From positions 43,716-107,715 of the forward strand of contig NZ_JALCYY010000014.1 of assembly GCF_022690685.1 (NCBI RefSeq): a stretch of DNA of 64,000 nt, in the 5' to 3' direction. Made by a program: the position numbers and the translations under genes. Positions within the stretch are counted from its first letter, which is position 1. Every line of letters begins with the position of its first letter. Shown here in pieces: positions 33,934-43,163 of the stretch. The stretch is from Anaeromyxobacter terrae. Lineage in GTDB: Bacteria; Myxococcota; Myxococcia; Myxococcales; Anaeromyxobacteraceae. The notes under the pieces are model-generated. The model worked only from the letters and a program-made list of their open reading frames with translations, made no database searches and had not been told where the DNA came from.

Positions 33934-34737
33934 ATGCGGATCCCGATCTGGCAGGTGGACGCGTTCGCCGACCGCGTGTTCGCCGGGAACCCGGCCGCGG
34001 TGTGCGCCCTCGACGCCTGGCTCCCGGACGAGACGCTCCGCGCGATCGCCGCCGAGAACGCCCTCTCCGAGACCGCCTTCCTCGTCCGGGAGGGCGACGG
34101 GTACGCGATCCGCTGGTTCACGCCGGAGGTCGAGGTGGACCTCTGCGGCCACGCGACGCTCGCCGCCGGCTTCGTCGTGCTCGCGCGGCTCGAGCCCGGC
34201 CGCGCCGCGGTGACGTTCCGCTCGCGGAGCGGCCCGCTCGGCGTCGCGCTTGGCGAGGTCGGTCGCCTCGTCATGACGCTCCCGCGCCGCCCGGCCGTGC
34301 CGATCGAGCCGCCCGAGCTGCTCCTCCGCGCGCTCGGTCGCCGCCCGCTCGCGACGCTCCGCGCGCGGGACCTCGTCGCGGTCCTCGAGAGCGAGGACGC
34401 GGTGCGCGCCGCGACGCCCGAGCTCGCGGCGGTGGCTGCGCTCGACGCGGAAGGGCTCGCGATCACGGCGCCGGGGAGCCGCGGGGCAGACTTCGTCTCG
34501 CGCTACTTCGCGCCGCAGGCCGGTCTTCCGGAGGACCCCGTGACCGGCTCGGCGCACTGCACGCTCGCGCCCTACTGGGCCGCTCGGCTCGGCCGGTGCC
34601 GGCTGCTCGCCCACCAGGTGTCGCGCCGCGGCGGCGTGCTCGAGTGCGAGGTTCGCGACGACGCGGTGGTGCTCGCCGGTCGCGTCGCGCCGTACCTCGC
34701 GGGCGAGCTCGAGCTCCCGGACGGCGCCGCGCGCTGA
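33934..34737 (+). CDS. PhzF-family isomerase-like protein
   Basis: A 267-residue protein of the PhzF family, which has the same two-lobe fold as DapF. PIWQVDAFADRVFAGNPAAV, ETAFLVREGDGYAIRWFTP and EVDLCGHATLAAGFVV are diagnostic; the catalytic Glu is in SETAF and EDPVTGSAHCTLAPYW matches the C-lobe. Activity on an unknown isochorismate- or amino-acid-like substrate. ATG at 33934, ten bases after the preceding gene. Confidence 0.92.
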   Translation: MRIPIWQVDAFADRVFAGNPAAVCALDAWLPDETLRAIAAENALSETAFLVREGDGYAIRWFTPEVEVDLCGHATLAAGFVVLARLEPGRAAVTFRSRSGPLGVALGEVGRLVMTLPRRPAVPIEPPELLLRALGRRPLATLRARDLVAVLESEDAVRAATPELAAVAALDAEGLAITAPGSRGADFVSRYFAPQAGLPEDPVTGSAHCTLAPYWAARLGRCRLLAHQVSRRGGVLECEVRDDAVVLAGRVAPYLAGELELPDGAAR

Positions 34738-34770
34738 CCGCGGCGCGCGCTTCCAGCGGCCGTTCACCGT

Positions 34771-34820
34771 TGACCAGGCGAGCGAAGCGAGCGCGCCGGG
34801 GCGGCGGCGCAGCCCCGGTC
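34771..34820. repeat. Copy of the GCGAGCGAAGCGAGC repeat family
   Basis: Bases 34771-34820 contain AGGCGAGCGAAGCGAGC, then GCCGGGGCGGCGGCGCAGCC. The same start is found at 60865 and 61009, and a GGGGGCGCAGCCCC end appears in the other copies. It is a short, incomplete member of an interspersed repeat family that prefers gene ends. Confidence 0.65.
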
Positions 34821-35142
34821 AGGGAAGATCGGCTTCCAGCAACGCGTCGCCGAGCGCCGCGCGGACGATCGGGCTCGTGCACAGGAGCCGGAACTCCGCG
34901 CGCGTGAGCCACGCCGTCCGGGACGAGCGCTTCCCGCGCAGGACGAGGCGGACCCGCTCCGCGTCGCGGGCCACGGTCGCGGCGGCGCCCGCCGAGAGAT
35001 CGCGCTCGAGCGAGCGGAGGTGGCGGTGGATCCGGAGGGCGCGCTTCCCCTCCGGCGAGGAGAGCGCGTGGAAGTAGCGGTTCCGGCTGAAGCCGGGATC
35101 CTGCCGGAGCCGCTCGACGGCGCGCGCGATGAAGTCCGCCAT
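34819..35142 (-). CDS. Conserved-looking hypothetical protein
   Basis: A 107-residue basic helical protein (MADFIARAVERLRQDPGFSR; KRALRIHRHLRSLERDL). ATG at 35142 with a GGCTCC-type upstream region. I do not recognise a family. It may be a small nucleic-acid or regulator protein, without strong support. It lies downstream of the hemerythrin gene on the same strand. Confidence 0.55.
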   Translation of the reverse strand: MADFIARAVERLRQDPGFSRNRYFHALSSPEGKRALRIHRHLRSLERDLSAGAAATVARDAERVRLVLRGKRSSRTAWLTRAEFRLLCTSPIVRAALGDALLEADLP

Positions 35143-35186
35143 GGAGCCGAGGACGTTAGCACCCGTCCCGGCGGGCGGCCACGGGA

Positions 35187-35651
35187 TCACGCCTCGGGCG
35201 TGCGCCGCTCGCGGGCGGCGCTGGCGCTCTCGCTGGCGAGGGGCACCTCGCCCCGCCGCGCGAGGACGAAGCGGGCGAGCGCGTGGTCGGTCGAGTAGAC
35301 GTGGTCGTGCAGCCAGCCGGTCACCTCGCGCTCCAGCCGGAGGACGAGCCGGGCGCTCGCCCCCTCCAGCGCGAGCAGGTGCGCGAGCGCGTCGATCTCG
35401 GCGGCGAAGGCGACGTGCTCGGCCGCGTGCAGCGCCGCGTCCGGGTACGCCACCTCGCGCATGAGCCGCTCCTCGGCGGCGAAGTGATCGCGGACGTAGT
35501 GCTGGAGGAACGCGATGAGGTGTGACGCCTCGCTGCGATCGTGCGCGAGCATGGCGTCGAGGAGCCGGTCGAAGCGGCGAAACAGCTCCTCGTGCTGCGC
35601 GTCCAGTTCGGTCACGCCGATCGACAGCGTCGACGTCCAGCGGAGCGCCAT
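35187..35651 (-). CDS. Bacteriohemerythrin
   Basis: A 154-residue di-iron O2-binding four-helix protein. The ligand set is complete: His20 (TELDAQHEELF), His56 and Glu60 (DHFAAEERLM), His75 and His79 (HAAEHVAF), His117 and Asp122 (HDHVYSTDH). It probably senses, carries or buffers oxygen in the cytoplasm; such proteins are common in microaerobic, motile bacteria. GGGGGGAGA ribosome site. Confidence 0.93.
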   Translation of the reverse strand: MALRWTSTLSIGVTELDAQHEELFRRFDRLLDAMLAHDRSEASHLIAFLQHYVRDHFAAEERLMREVAYPDAALHAAEHVAFAAEIDALAHLLALEGASARLVLRLEREVTGWLHDHVYSTDHALARFVLARRGEVPLASESASAARERRTPEA

Positions 35652-35787
35652 GGAGTCTCCCCCCGCGCGCCATGGTCGCGCGGTCCTCTGACGGAGGGTA
35701 CGAGCGAGCGGAGCCGCTGACACGCCCACGGTTGATGGACATCACGACCGCCCCGAGAGGAGCGGCGTGCGGGGCCGGCTCCTCACT

Positions 35788-37209
35788 CTAAGTGGGGATG
35801 GCGGTCGTCGTGGTGACCAGGCGCGACAGGGCGGTGCGGTCTCGCCGGCCGGAGGGCCCGACCACGACCGCGACGAGGTTCCGCCGCCGGAACGTCTCGG
35901 CGGCGACGCGCTGGACGTCCGCGGGCGTGACCCGCTCCACGCGCCGGCAGCGCTCCTCGAAGCTCTCCGGCGCCGAGAGCACCTCGCCCGCGCCGTACCA
36001 GCCGGCGAGGTCGGCCGCGCTGTCGAGGGAGAAGGCGAGGGTCATGCGGTGGCGCCGCTGGACGCGCAGCAGCTCCTCCTCGGGCATCGGCTGCTCGGCG
36101 AGCTGGCCGAGGACCCGCAGGACCTCCTCGAGGACGCGCGGGAGCTTGCGCGGCGCGCACGCGCCGTCGACGACGGTCATGCCGGCGTCGGCGAAGGTGT
36201 CGATCCCGGCGTGCAGCGAGTAGGCGAGCCCGCGCCGCTCGACGATCTCGAACGGCAGCCGCGAGGAGAGCCCGTCGTCGAGGACGCGCCGGATGCAGAG
36301 GTGGACGGGGTAATCCGGGTGGCGCTCCGGCGGGCAGGGGAAGGAGACCGAGAACTCGGCCTGGGCGTCGTCGTGGTCGACGAGCTCGAGGCGCGGCCCG
36401 CCCGGCCAGGGCGGCGGGGCGAGGTCGGTGCTCGCCTTGCCGCGCGGCAGGCGCCCGAGGTGCTCCTCGGCGAGCTCCTCCACGTCGCTCGCCCGCACCG
36501 GACCGGCCACCGCGAGGACGAGGTTCGACCCGCTGTAGAAGCGCTGGTGGTGCGCCCGCACGTCGCTTCGCGAGATGCGCCGGACGATCTCCGGCGTGCC
36601 CGCGATCTTGTAGCCGAGCGGGTGATCGCCGAAGACGATGCGCTTCGAGAGGTTGTCCGGGTCGATGTCCCGCCCGTCCGCGTCCACCTCGTCGAGGATC
36701 TCCTCGAGGATCACCTCGCGCTCGACGTCCATCTCCTTGAGGAGCGGCCGGCGGATGAGGTCGCCGAGGATGGCGAGCCCGGTGCCGACCTCGTCCGGGT
36801 GGATCGGCGTGTAGTAGCAGCCGTGGTCGCGCGCGGTGATGCCGTTCAGGCTCCCGCCGGCGCTCTCCACCGCGGCGTTCATCGCGACCGTGTCCGGCCA
36901 GGCGACGGAGCCGCGGAAGAACAGGTGCTCGAGGAAGTGCGAGACGCCGTTCCGCGCGGCGGTCTCGTGTCGTGAGCCGGCGCGCACGTAGAGCGCGATC
37001 ATGGCGGAGTGGAGGCCCGGCGCGCGCGCCGTGAGGACACGAAGCCCGTTCGACAGCACGGACCGGTGCACCTCGCCCCAGTTCTCGCGCGGCCGCCTGG
37101 GCCGCGCCGCGACGCGCTGGCGGGGATCGCCGGCGCGGATCATCGCGTCGGCCTTCTGCGGGAGGAGCTTTCGCCGCTTCCGCCGGATCTCGTGCCTCGG
37201 CTGCCTCAT
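35788..37209 (-). CDS. M16-family zinc peptidase (processing-peptidase type)
   Basis: A 473-residue protein with the inverted zinc motif HFLEHLFFRGS (HxxEH) near residue 96 and the downstream Glu ligand in VEREVILEEILDE. The second half is the non-catalytic M16 lobe (HLCIRRVLDDGLSSRLPFEI). Related to mitochondrial processing peptidase beta and bacterial YmxG/PqqL. No signal peptide is seen, so it may act inside the cell. Its ATG overlaps the stop of the sensor kinase gene (ATGA, 37206-37209); an internal ATG at 37143 is the other possible start. Confidence 0.9.
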   Translation of the reverse strand: MRQPRHEIRRKRRKLLPQKADAMIRAGDPRQRVAARPRRPRENWGEVHRSVLSNGLRVLTARAPGLHSAMIALYVRAGSRHETAARNGVSHFLEHLFFRGSVAWPDTVAMNAAVESAGGSLNGITARDHGCYYTPIHPDEVGTGLAILGDLIRRPLLKEMDVEREVILEEILDEVDADGRDIDPDNLSKRIVFGDHPLGYKIAGTPEIVRRISRSDVRAHHQRFYSGSNLVLAVAGPVRASDVEELAEEHLGRLPRGKASTDLAPPPWPGGPRLELVDHDDAQAEFSVSFPCPPERHPDYPVHLCIRRVLDDGLSSRLPFEIVERRGLAYSLHAGIDTFADAGMTVVDGACAPRKLPRVLEEVLRVLGQLAEQPMPEEELLRVQRRHRMTLAFSLDSAADLAGWYGAGEVLSAPESFEERCRRVERVTPADVQRVAAETFRRRNLVAVVVGPSGRRDRTALSRLVTTTTAIPT

Positions 37210-38759
37210 CTCGTACTCACGACCTCCGTGGGTCCTGCAATCTGCTCGTCCGCCGCCGCCGGCAGGCGGACGGCGAACGTCGTCCCTCGACCGACCGCGC
37301 TGTCGCAGCGGATCGAGCCTCCGTGCTCCTCGACCACCTGCCGGGTGAAGGCGAGACCGAGACCGGTACCGCGTTCCTTCGTCGAGTAGAACGCCTCGAA
37401 GATGCGCGTCAGATCCCCTGGGGGGATGCCCCCGCCCGTATCCGCGACCTCCGCCTCGATCGCGTCCCCCGCGCGGCGGGTGCGCACCGTCACGACCCCA
37501 CCCGAGGGCATGGCCTCCCGGCTGTTGCGGAGCAGGTTCAGGAAGACCGCGCGGAGCTGGCCCTCGTCCGCCTGGACGGCGGGCAGGCCGGGCGCGAGGT
37601 CGCGCTGGAGCTCGATCCGCGCGGCCGACAGCTCGGGGGCGAGGAAGTCGAGCAGGCCGGCCAGGATCTCGTTCAGGTCCTGGCGCTCGAACGCCGGCTT
37701 CGGCAGGCGCGCGAACCGCAGGTACTCCTCGGCGACGCCATTCAGGCGGTCGACCTCGCGCGAGATGGCCGCCACGAGCTGCGTCGCCTCGCGGGGGGCG
37801 GGCAGCTCCGCGAGCTCCTCGGCGAGGAGCTCGGCGTTGAGCCCGATCGCGTTCAGCGGGTTGCGGATCTCGTGCGTGATCTGCGCCGAGATGCGGCCCA
37901 CGGCGGCGAGCCGCTCGGCCCGCCGGAGCTCGTCGCGCTGCCGGCCGAGCGAGGCCGCCATGGCGTTGAACTCGCCGGCGAGCAGGCCGATCTCGTCCTT
38001 GCTCGCGACGTCCACCTTGCGCGTGAGATCGCCCGCCGCGACCGCCTTCACGCCCTCGGTGAGCGTCTGGATGGGCGCCAGGAGCCGCTGCGAGAGCAGG
38101 GCGGCGCCCACGCCGATCGCGAGCGCGCCGAGCGAGTAGAGGACGATGAGCGCGACCGTGCGGCCCTCGGCGCGCTCGGCCGATCGGACGCGATCGCCGA
38201 TCTGGCTCTCGAGCGCGACCTGGAGGAGCTTCACGTCGAGCGAGAGCCCCTTCTCGAGCTGGCGGACCTCCTGCGCGCGCGCCTCGAACGCGCCCGTCGT
38301 CCGCGGATCCTGCCCCTCGCCCGCCTCGAGCGCGTCGAACAGCGCGCGCGCCTGCGTGTCGTACTCCGACCAGCGGGCCCCGAGCGCAGCGAGCCGCCCC
38401 TGCACGTCGTCGAGGAAGCGCGCGTCGTCCTCGCGGGCGAGGAGCCGCGCGTCGGCGATGACGCGGTTCGCCTCCTCGATCTTCTCGCGGACGAGCGCGG
38501 GGAAGTGCGCCCGCGCGACCGGGAGGTAGGCCTGGCGCGCGGCGCGATCGAGGCCGCGCGCCTCGAGGGCGCGGGCGGCGACCCAGTCCTTCGTCTCAAG
38601 CTGCGCCGCGATGCGGGTGAGCGGCAGGTAGCCGGAGGAGAGGAGCCGGAGGTCGCGCCGCGCGTCGTGCAGCCGGACGATGGCGAACACCGCGACCGCG
38701 CCGAAGGCGGCGAGGGCCACTGCGAAGGTGAGGAAGATGCGGGTCGCGACGCGGTGCAT
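37206..38759 (-). CDS. Sensor histidine kinase
   Basis: A 517-residue inner-membrane kinase. Helix one at about 7-29, a long helical periplasmic part to about 200, helix two (LIVLYSLGALAIGVGAALL), then HAMP (LAPIQTLTEGVKAVAAGDLT). HisKA H-box ITHEIRNPLNAIGLN, N-box FLNLLRNSREAMP, G-boxes DTGGGIPPGD and GTGLGLAF. The NtrB/AtoS type (ERxxxxG-x-ISAQITHEIRNPL). There is no response regulator beside it; the next gene is a translationally coupled M16 peptidase. Confidence 0.93.
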   Translation of the reverse strand: MHRVATRIFLTFAVALAAFGAVAVFAIVRLHDARRDLRLLSSGYLPLTRIAAQLETKDWVAARALEARGLDRAARQAYLPVARAHFPALVREKIEEANRVIADARLLAREDDARFLDDVQGRLAALGARWSEYDTQARALFDALEAGEGQDPRTTGAFEARAQEVRQLEKGLSLDVKLLQVALESQIGDRVRSAERAEGRTVALIVLYSLGALAIGVGAALLSQRLLAPIQTLTEGVKAVAAGDLTRKVDVASKDEIGLLAGEFNAMAASLGRQRDELRRAERLAAVGRISAQITHEIRNPLNAIGLNAELLAEELAELPAPREATQLVAAISREVDRLNGVAEEYLRFARLPKPAFERQDLNEILAGLLDFLAPELSAARIELQRDLAPGLPAVQADEGQLRAVFLNLLRNSREAMPSGGVVTVRTRRAGDAIEAEVADTGGGIPPGDLTRIFEAFYSTKERGTGLGLAFTRQVVEEHGGSIRCDSAVGRGTTFAVRLPAAADEQIAGPTEVVSTR

Positions 38760-38924
38760 TCGAGGGGCGGGGATCCTAGCGCGGTCCGGAGGTGCGGCCC
38801 CGCCGAATCGTTCCTAACCTCCGGCGGAGCGGAGCGCGGCGGCCGGGCGCACGCCCGCCGCGCTCCTTCCAAGACGCTGGAAGGTCTGTTAGTTACCGGG
38901 GTCCTCCACCGGAGCACATCCGCC

Positions 38925-39746
38925 ATGACCGGACTCTTCGCCTTCGTCGCCCTCGTCGGCGTCCTCGCAGCCGTCGCCTTCTTCCTCTCCGCCCGCGGTG
39001 CCCGCGCCGAGCTCGCCGCGCGCGCCGGTGATCGCGCGAAGCTGGAGGCGGACGCGGAGGCGGCGCGCAAGGCCGCCCAGGACGTGCGCGCCGAGGCGAA
39101 GAAGGCGCGCGAGGAGGCCACGGCGCTGCGCGGCGATCTCGAGCGCGCGAAGAAGAAGGCCTTCGAGCAGCAGGAGGCCGCGCGGCGCGCGGGCGGCGCC
39201 CCGGCGCTGCGCGAGGAGATCGACAAGCTCGGGGCGCGGCTCGCCGAGGCGCGCGCCGAGGCGGAGCACCAGGCGGAGCGGGCCCGCGCGGTCGAGGGCG
39301 AGCTGCAGAAGGTCGCGGCCCAGCTCGAGCGCGCGCGGAGTCGCCCGGTCGAGGCGCCCCCCGTTCCCGCGCCGGCCCCGACGCCCGCTCCGGCCGCCGC
39401 GCCCGCCGCCGACGACGGACGCCTCGCCGCCGAGAAGGATCGCGCCGACAAGGCCGAGTCGAAGCTCGCGGAGGCCCGCAAGCGCGTCGCCGAGCTGGAG
39501 CGCGATCTCAAGGCCATCCGCGGGCGGCTCGAGACCGAGAAGCGCGTCTACATGGTGCAGAAGGGCGAGCTCGAGCGCGCCGCCGATCGCGACGCCGAGC
39601 GGCGCCGCCCCCACGACACGCTCCGCAAGGAGCACGACGAGCTCGTCGAGGCGGTGCGGCAGGCCGCGCGAGAGGAGCGCCGCCTCGCCGAGAGCGCCAA
39701 GGGGAAGGGCGAGGGGAGCGAGCCCGCCGGCGGGAACGCCGCGTAG
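38925..39746 (+). CDS. Membrane-anchored coiled-coil protein
   Basis: A 273-residue protein. A single N-terminal helix (GLFAFVALVGVLAAVAFFL) anchors it, followed by a long Ala/Glu/Arg coiled coil (about 25-140), a Pro/Ala linker (VPAPAPTPAPAAAPA) and a second coiled coil (about 170-265). It resembles myxobacterial scaffold-type proteins but no family is identified. Codon use is like the neighbours. Confidence 0.72.
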   Translation: MTGLFAFVALVGVLAAVAFFLSARGARAELAARAGDRAKLEADAEAARKAAQDVRAEAKKAREEATALRGDLERAKKKAFEQQEAARRAGGAPALREEIDKLGARLAEARAEAEHQAERARAVEGELQKVAAQLERARSRPVEAPPVPAPAPTPAPAAAPAADDGRLAAEKDRADKAESKLAEARKRVAELERDLKAIRGRLETEKRVYMVQKGELERAADRDAERRRPHDTLRKEHDELVEAVRQAAREERRLAESAKGKGEGSEPAGGNAA

Positions 39747-39776
39747 CCCCGCGGCGTCCCCGGGCGGACGGCGCCG

Positions 39777-40445
39777 TCAGGCGGGCTGCGCCTCGCCGCC
39801 CGCGGTCGGGTTCACGCTCGCGCTCGCGTTCGCGAGCAGCTTGAACACCGGCGCGAGATCGCGGAACACGCCGAGAAGATCGCCGAGCGACAGGCTCCGC
39901 GCCTCCTCGCTCGTCCAGGTGATCCCGACGTCCAGCCCCGCCGCGCCCGGGGTGAGGTCCTCCGCGAGCTCCAGCCAGAAGGCCACCGTGTGCGCCGGCG
40001 CGAGCTCGGGCAGCTCCTCGAAGTTCCAGTCCCGGAAGCTGCGCAGCTTGCGGAACGGCTTGCCCTTCCGCGCGAGGTTCGGCGCCTCGCGAACGAGCGC
40101 GCCCTGCATCGCGGCGCGCCTCGCCGAGTCCCCCTTCACCCCGACCCGCGCGTGCAGGTGCTCGCGTGTCGCGACCACCGCGAGGTAGGGCAGGCCGCGG
40201 TAGCCCTTCGGGCTCTCGCAGAACGTGACGAGCGCCTCGTCGGGCGCGACGCCCTTGCGGTGGACGACCTTGCCCGGGTGGACGAAGAGCTCCCGGCCGG
40301 CGACCCGGGAGAGGCCGGAGAGGCAGTGGTGCCCGAGCTCGACGAGCTTCGGCTGGAGCTTTCCCTCCAGCGCGGCGGACCGCGCGTCGGGATCGTCGAG
40401 CTCGAACATCCCGAAGTCGGGTGGACCGAGGCCGAGGCCTGCCAT
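39777..40445 (-). CDS. DUF1054/YktB-like protein
   Basis: A 222-residue protein. GPPDFGMFELDDPDARSAAL and LQPKLVELGHHCLSGLSR resemble the opening of DUF1054 (YktB), and HPGKVVHRKGVAPDEALVTF with KGYRGLPYLAVVATREHL follows the family order of conserved blocks. Function unknown; the fold resembles small TATA-binding-like domains. ATG at 40445. Identity is by pattern only, so moderate confidence. Confidence 0.6.
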   Translation of the reverse strand: MAGLGLGPPDFGMFELDDPDARSAALEGKLQPKLVELGHHCLSGLSRVAGRELFVHPGKVVHRKGVAPDEALVTFCESPKGYRGLPYLAVVATREHLHARVGVKGDSARRAAMQGALVREAPNLARKGKPFRKLRSFRDWNFEELPELAPAHTVAFWLELAEDLTPGAAGLDVGITWTSEEARSLSLGDLLGVFRDLAPVFKLLANASASVNPTAGGEAQPA

Positions 40446-40526
40446 GAGCGCCCCCAGCGCGTTTGGGCGGGCGATCCTATCACACGTTGACGGCCCCGGC
40501 GGCGTGGGCCTAGGTTCAGCCCTCCG

Positions 40527-41534
40527 ATGCAGAAGGACCAGCGGCTCCTCGACCTCGCGGCGTTCCTGCTCAAGGCCGCCGAGCCCGTCTCCTGGCGCGA
40601 GATCCAGGAGCAGTTCCCCGAGGACTATGGCGGGAAGGGCGAGGCCGCGATCCGCAAGTTCGAGCGGGACAAGGCCGATCTGCTCGAGCTCGGGATCCCG
40701 GTCCGCTACGCCGCGGGCGACGAGGACCTCCCCGCCGGCTACCTCATCGAGCGGGACGAGTTCTACCTGCCCGACCTCAAGCTGCCGCCCGAGGACCTCG
40801 CGCTCCTCTACCTCGCCGGCTCGGCGGCGCTCGCGAGCGGCACGTTCCCCTACGCGCGCGACCTCGCGCACGCCCTCAACAAGCTCTCCTTCGCCGCGCG
40901 CGCGCCGGGCGCGTCCGAGGCCGCGGCCCTCGCGACGCGTCAGCTCTCCGCGCCCGAGGAGGGCGACCCCGTGGACGTCGGCGCGCGCGTCGAGGAGCTC
41001 TCGCGCGCGGTCGCGCACCGGAAGCGCGTTCACGTCGTGTACCTCGGCGCCGAGCGGCGCCACACGACCGAGCGCGACGTCGACCCTTACGGCCTGTTCC
41101 AGCGCGGCGGCGCATGGTTCCTCGCGGGGTTCTGCCACCTGCGCCAGGCGATCCGCACGTTCCACCTGAAGCGCATCGTCTCCCTCGCCATGAACCCGTC
41201 GGCGCCCCGCACCCCGGACTTCGCGCCGCGCAAGGACTTCTCGCTCGCCGACTTCGCGACGCGCGAGATCTGGGAGTACGACGTCCACGGCGCGGTCCGC
41301 TGCCGGATCCGGCTCGACCCGCCCGTGCCGGCCGAGGTGATCGCCTCGTTCGGCCCGCGCGCGAAGCTCGCCGAGGACGGCGGCGCGACCTTCGTCGAGG
41401 TCGACGCCACGAACGAGGAGGGGCTGCTCCGGCACGTGCTCGCGCTCGGAGATCGCGCCGAGCTGCTCCAGCCGAAGGGCCTGCGCGAGAAGGCGCGGGC
41501 GGTGCTCGCCGGCCTCGAGCGGGGGCTCGCGTGA
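40527..41534 (+). CDS. WYL-domain transcriptional regulator, first of a pair (PafB-like)
   Basis: A 335-residue regulator. Winged helix in 5-65 (LLDLAAFLLKAAEPVSWREI, DKADLLELGIPV), WYL core at about 160-235 (RKRVHVVYLGAERRHTTERD, DPYGLFQRGGAWFLAGFC) and a C-terminal WCX extension. WYL proteins sense ligands or DNA-damage signals; PafBC controls the mycobacterial DNA-damage response. Overlaps the next gene by 4 bases, so the pair is co-translated. Confidence 0.85.
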   Translation: MQKDQRLLDLAAFLLKAAEPVSWREIQEQFPEDYGGKGEAAIRKFERDKADLLELGIPVRYAAGDEDLPAGYLIERDEFYLPDLKLPPEDLALLYLAGSAALASGTFPYARDLAHALNKLSFAARAPGASEAAALATRQLSAPEEGDPVDVGARVEELSRAVAHRKRVHVVYLGAERRHTTERDVDPYGLFQRGGAWFLAGFCHLRQAIRTFHLKRIVSLAMNPSAPRTPDFAPRKDFSLADFATREIWEYDVHGAVRCRIRLDPPVPAEVIASFGPRAKLAEDGGATFVEVDATNEEGLLRHVLALGDRAELLQPKGLREKARAVLAGLERGLA

Positions 41535-42634
41535 CCGCGGCGAAGAGGCGCAAGGCAGAGCCCGCGGCGCCGGCGGTCCGTGCGTCCGGCGCCGCCCCGT
41601 CGCGGCGCGCGTCGCCGAAGGCCGCGTCGCCCAAGGCCGCGTCGACGAAGCCGGCCGCGAAGGCCTCCGCGCGGAAGGCCGCCGCCGCCGCGCCGCGGCC
41701 CGACCCCCGCGACCGGCTCCGGCGCGTCCTGTTCCTCGTGCCGTACGCGGTGCGCCACCCGGGGATCCCGGTGAAGGAGCTCGCGCGCCGCTGCGGCTGC
41801 ACCGAGCGCGAGCTGCTCGAGGACCTCGACTTCCTCCTCGAGGTCGGCTCGCCGCCGTTCGCCCCCGACGACTTCCTCGACCTGTACGTCGAGGGGGACC
41901 GCGTCTACGTGGCGCTCCACCAGAGCTTCTCGCGCCCTCCGCGCTTCACCGAGAGCGAGGCCGCCGCGCTCGCCGCCGCGGCGCAGGCGCTCGGCGGCGA
42001 GGGGCGCGAGCGCGCCGTGAAGGCGCTCCGCGAGTCGGTGCCGCGCGACCGCCGCGCGAGCTTCGACGAGCTCGTCGGCCGCATCTACGCCGGCGCGCCG
42101 CCCGCGCGCGACTCGGTGCTCGGCCGGCTCCAGCGCGCGATCGCCGAGCGCCGCGCGGTGCGGCTCGCCTACCACTCCGCCTCGCGGGACGCGGAGACCG
42201 AGCGCGTCGTCCGCCCCTACACGCTCGCCCAGCGGTTCGGCCACTGGTACCTCTACGGCCACGACTCCGCTCGCGGGAAGGCGCTCGCGTTCCGGCTCGA
42301 CCGGATCCGCGAGTGCACCGTCTCCGACGAGCGCTTCGATCCGCCGAGCGAGTCGGAGCTCGCGCGGGCGCGGCTCTTCTCGGAGGCGCAGGGGGAGCCG
42401 GTGCAGATCCGGCTCGGGCCGCTCGCCGCCGCGTGGGCGCTCGCCCGGCCCGGGGTGCGGCTCGTGGAGCGCGCCGAGAAGGGCGGGGCCGTCGTCGAGC
42501 TCGCCGGGACGAGCGACGAGTACGCCACCCGGTACGCGCTCTCGCTCGGCGGCGACGCCGAGGTGATCGCGCCGGCCTCGGCGCGGCGGCACTTCGTGGA
42601 CGCAGTGCGGCGGACGCTCGCCCGCTACGGATGA
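41531..42634 (+). CDS. WYL-domain transcriptional regulator, second of a pair (PafC-like)
   Basis: A 367-residue protein starting with GTG inside GTGA (41531-41534), coupled to the previous gene. The first 55 residues are an Ala/Lys-rich low-complexity tail of the histone-H1 type. Then a winged helix (RVLFLVPYAVRHPGIPVKEL), a WYL core (VRLAYHSASRDAETERVVRP, HWYLYGHDSARGKALAFRLD) and WCX end. The basic tail may add non-specific DNA binding. Confidence 0.83.
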   Translation: MTAAKRRKAEPAAPAVRASGAAPSRRASPKAASPKAASTKPAAKASARKAAAAAPRPDPRDRLRRVLFLVPYAVRHPGIPVKELARRCGCTERELLEDLDFLLEVGSPPFAPDDFLDLYVEGDRVYVALHQSFSRPPRFTESEAAALAAAAQALGGEGRERAVKALRESVPRDRRASFDELVGRIYAGAPPARDSVLGRLQRAIAERRAVRLAYHSASRDAETERVVRPYTLAQRFGHWYLYGHDSARGKALAFRLDRIRECTVSDERFDPPSESELARARLFSEAQGEPVQIRLGPLAAAWALARPGVRLVERAEKGGAVVELAGTSDEYATRYALSLGGDAEVIAPASARRHFVDAVRRTLARYG

Positions 42635-42779
42635 ACGTCCGAACAGCGGGGGCGAGGCTGGCCGGGGCAGGGCGCGCACCCTGGGTTCCGCAAGACCACC
42701 TCGCGCCAGCCGAGATACGGGTACTTCCCTGCGGCACGCGAGCCGCATCCCGGCCCGCCGCTGCTCTCGCGGAGGTGCC

Positions 42780-43145
42780 GTGGCCCGGGTTCTCATCGTC
42801 GACGACACCGACATCGTCCGCCGTGCGCTGGAGCTCGCCGTGCGCCGGATGGGACACGCCGCCGTGTCCACCTCCAGCTCCCTCGAAGCGCTGGCCCTCG
42901 CCCGAGAGCAGCCGCCCGATCTCGCCCTCGTGGACTTCCGCATGCCGGGCATGGACGGCGCGGCGCTGTTCCACGCGCTCCGCGAGGCGCTCGGAGAGCG
43001 CTGCCCGAAGGTCCTGTTCGTGTCGGCCACCCCGCCGGACGAGGTCGCGCGCGAGGTCGAGCGGATCGGTCGCCCGGCGGGCTACGTGAAGAAGCCGTTC
43101 CACCTGGATGATCTGGTGAGGGTGGTCGGCGAGGCGCTGGCCTAG
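42780..43145 (+). CDS. Single-domain response regulator (CheY-like)
   Basis: A 121-residue REC domain with GTG start after a GGAGG site. ARVLIVDDTDIVRRALELA, DLALVDFRMPGMDG (phospho-acceptor Asp), VLFVSATPPDEVAREV and GYVKKPFHLDDL contain all catalytic residues. No output domain. It could serve any of the histidine kinases in this region, for example the one at 37206, but there is no direct link. Confidence 0.92.
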   Translation: MARVLIVDDTDIVRRALELAVRRMGHAAVSTSSSLEALALAREQPPDLALVDFRMPGMDGAALFHALREALGERCPKVLFVSATPPDEVAREVERIGRPAGYVKKPFHLDDLVRVVGEALA

Positions 43146-43163
43146 CCGGCGCACGATCCTCGG

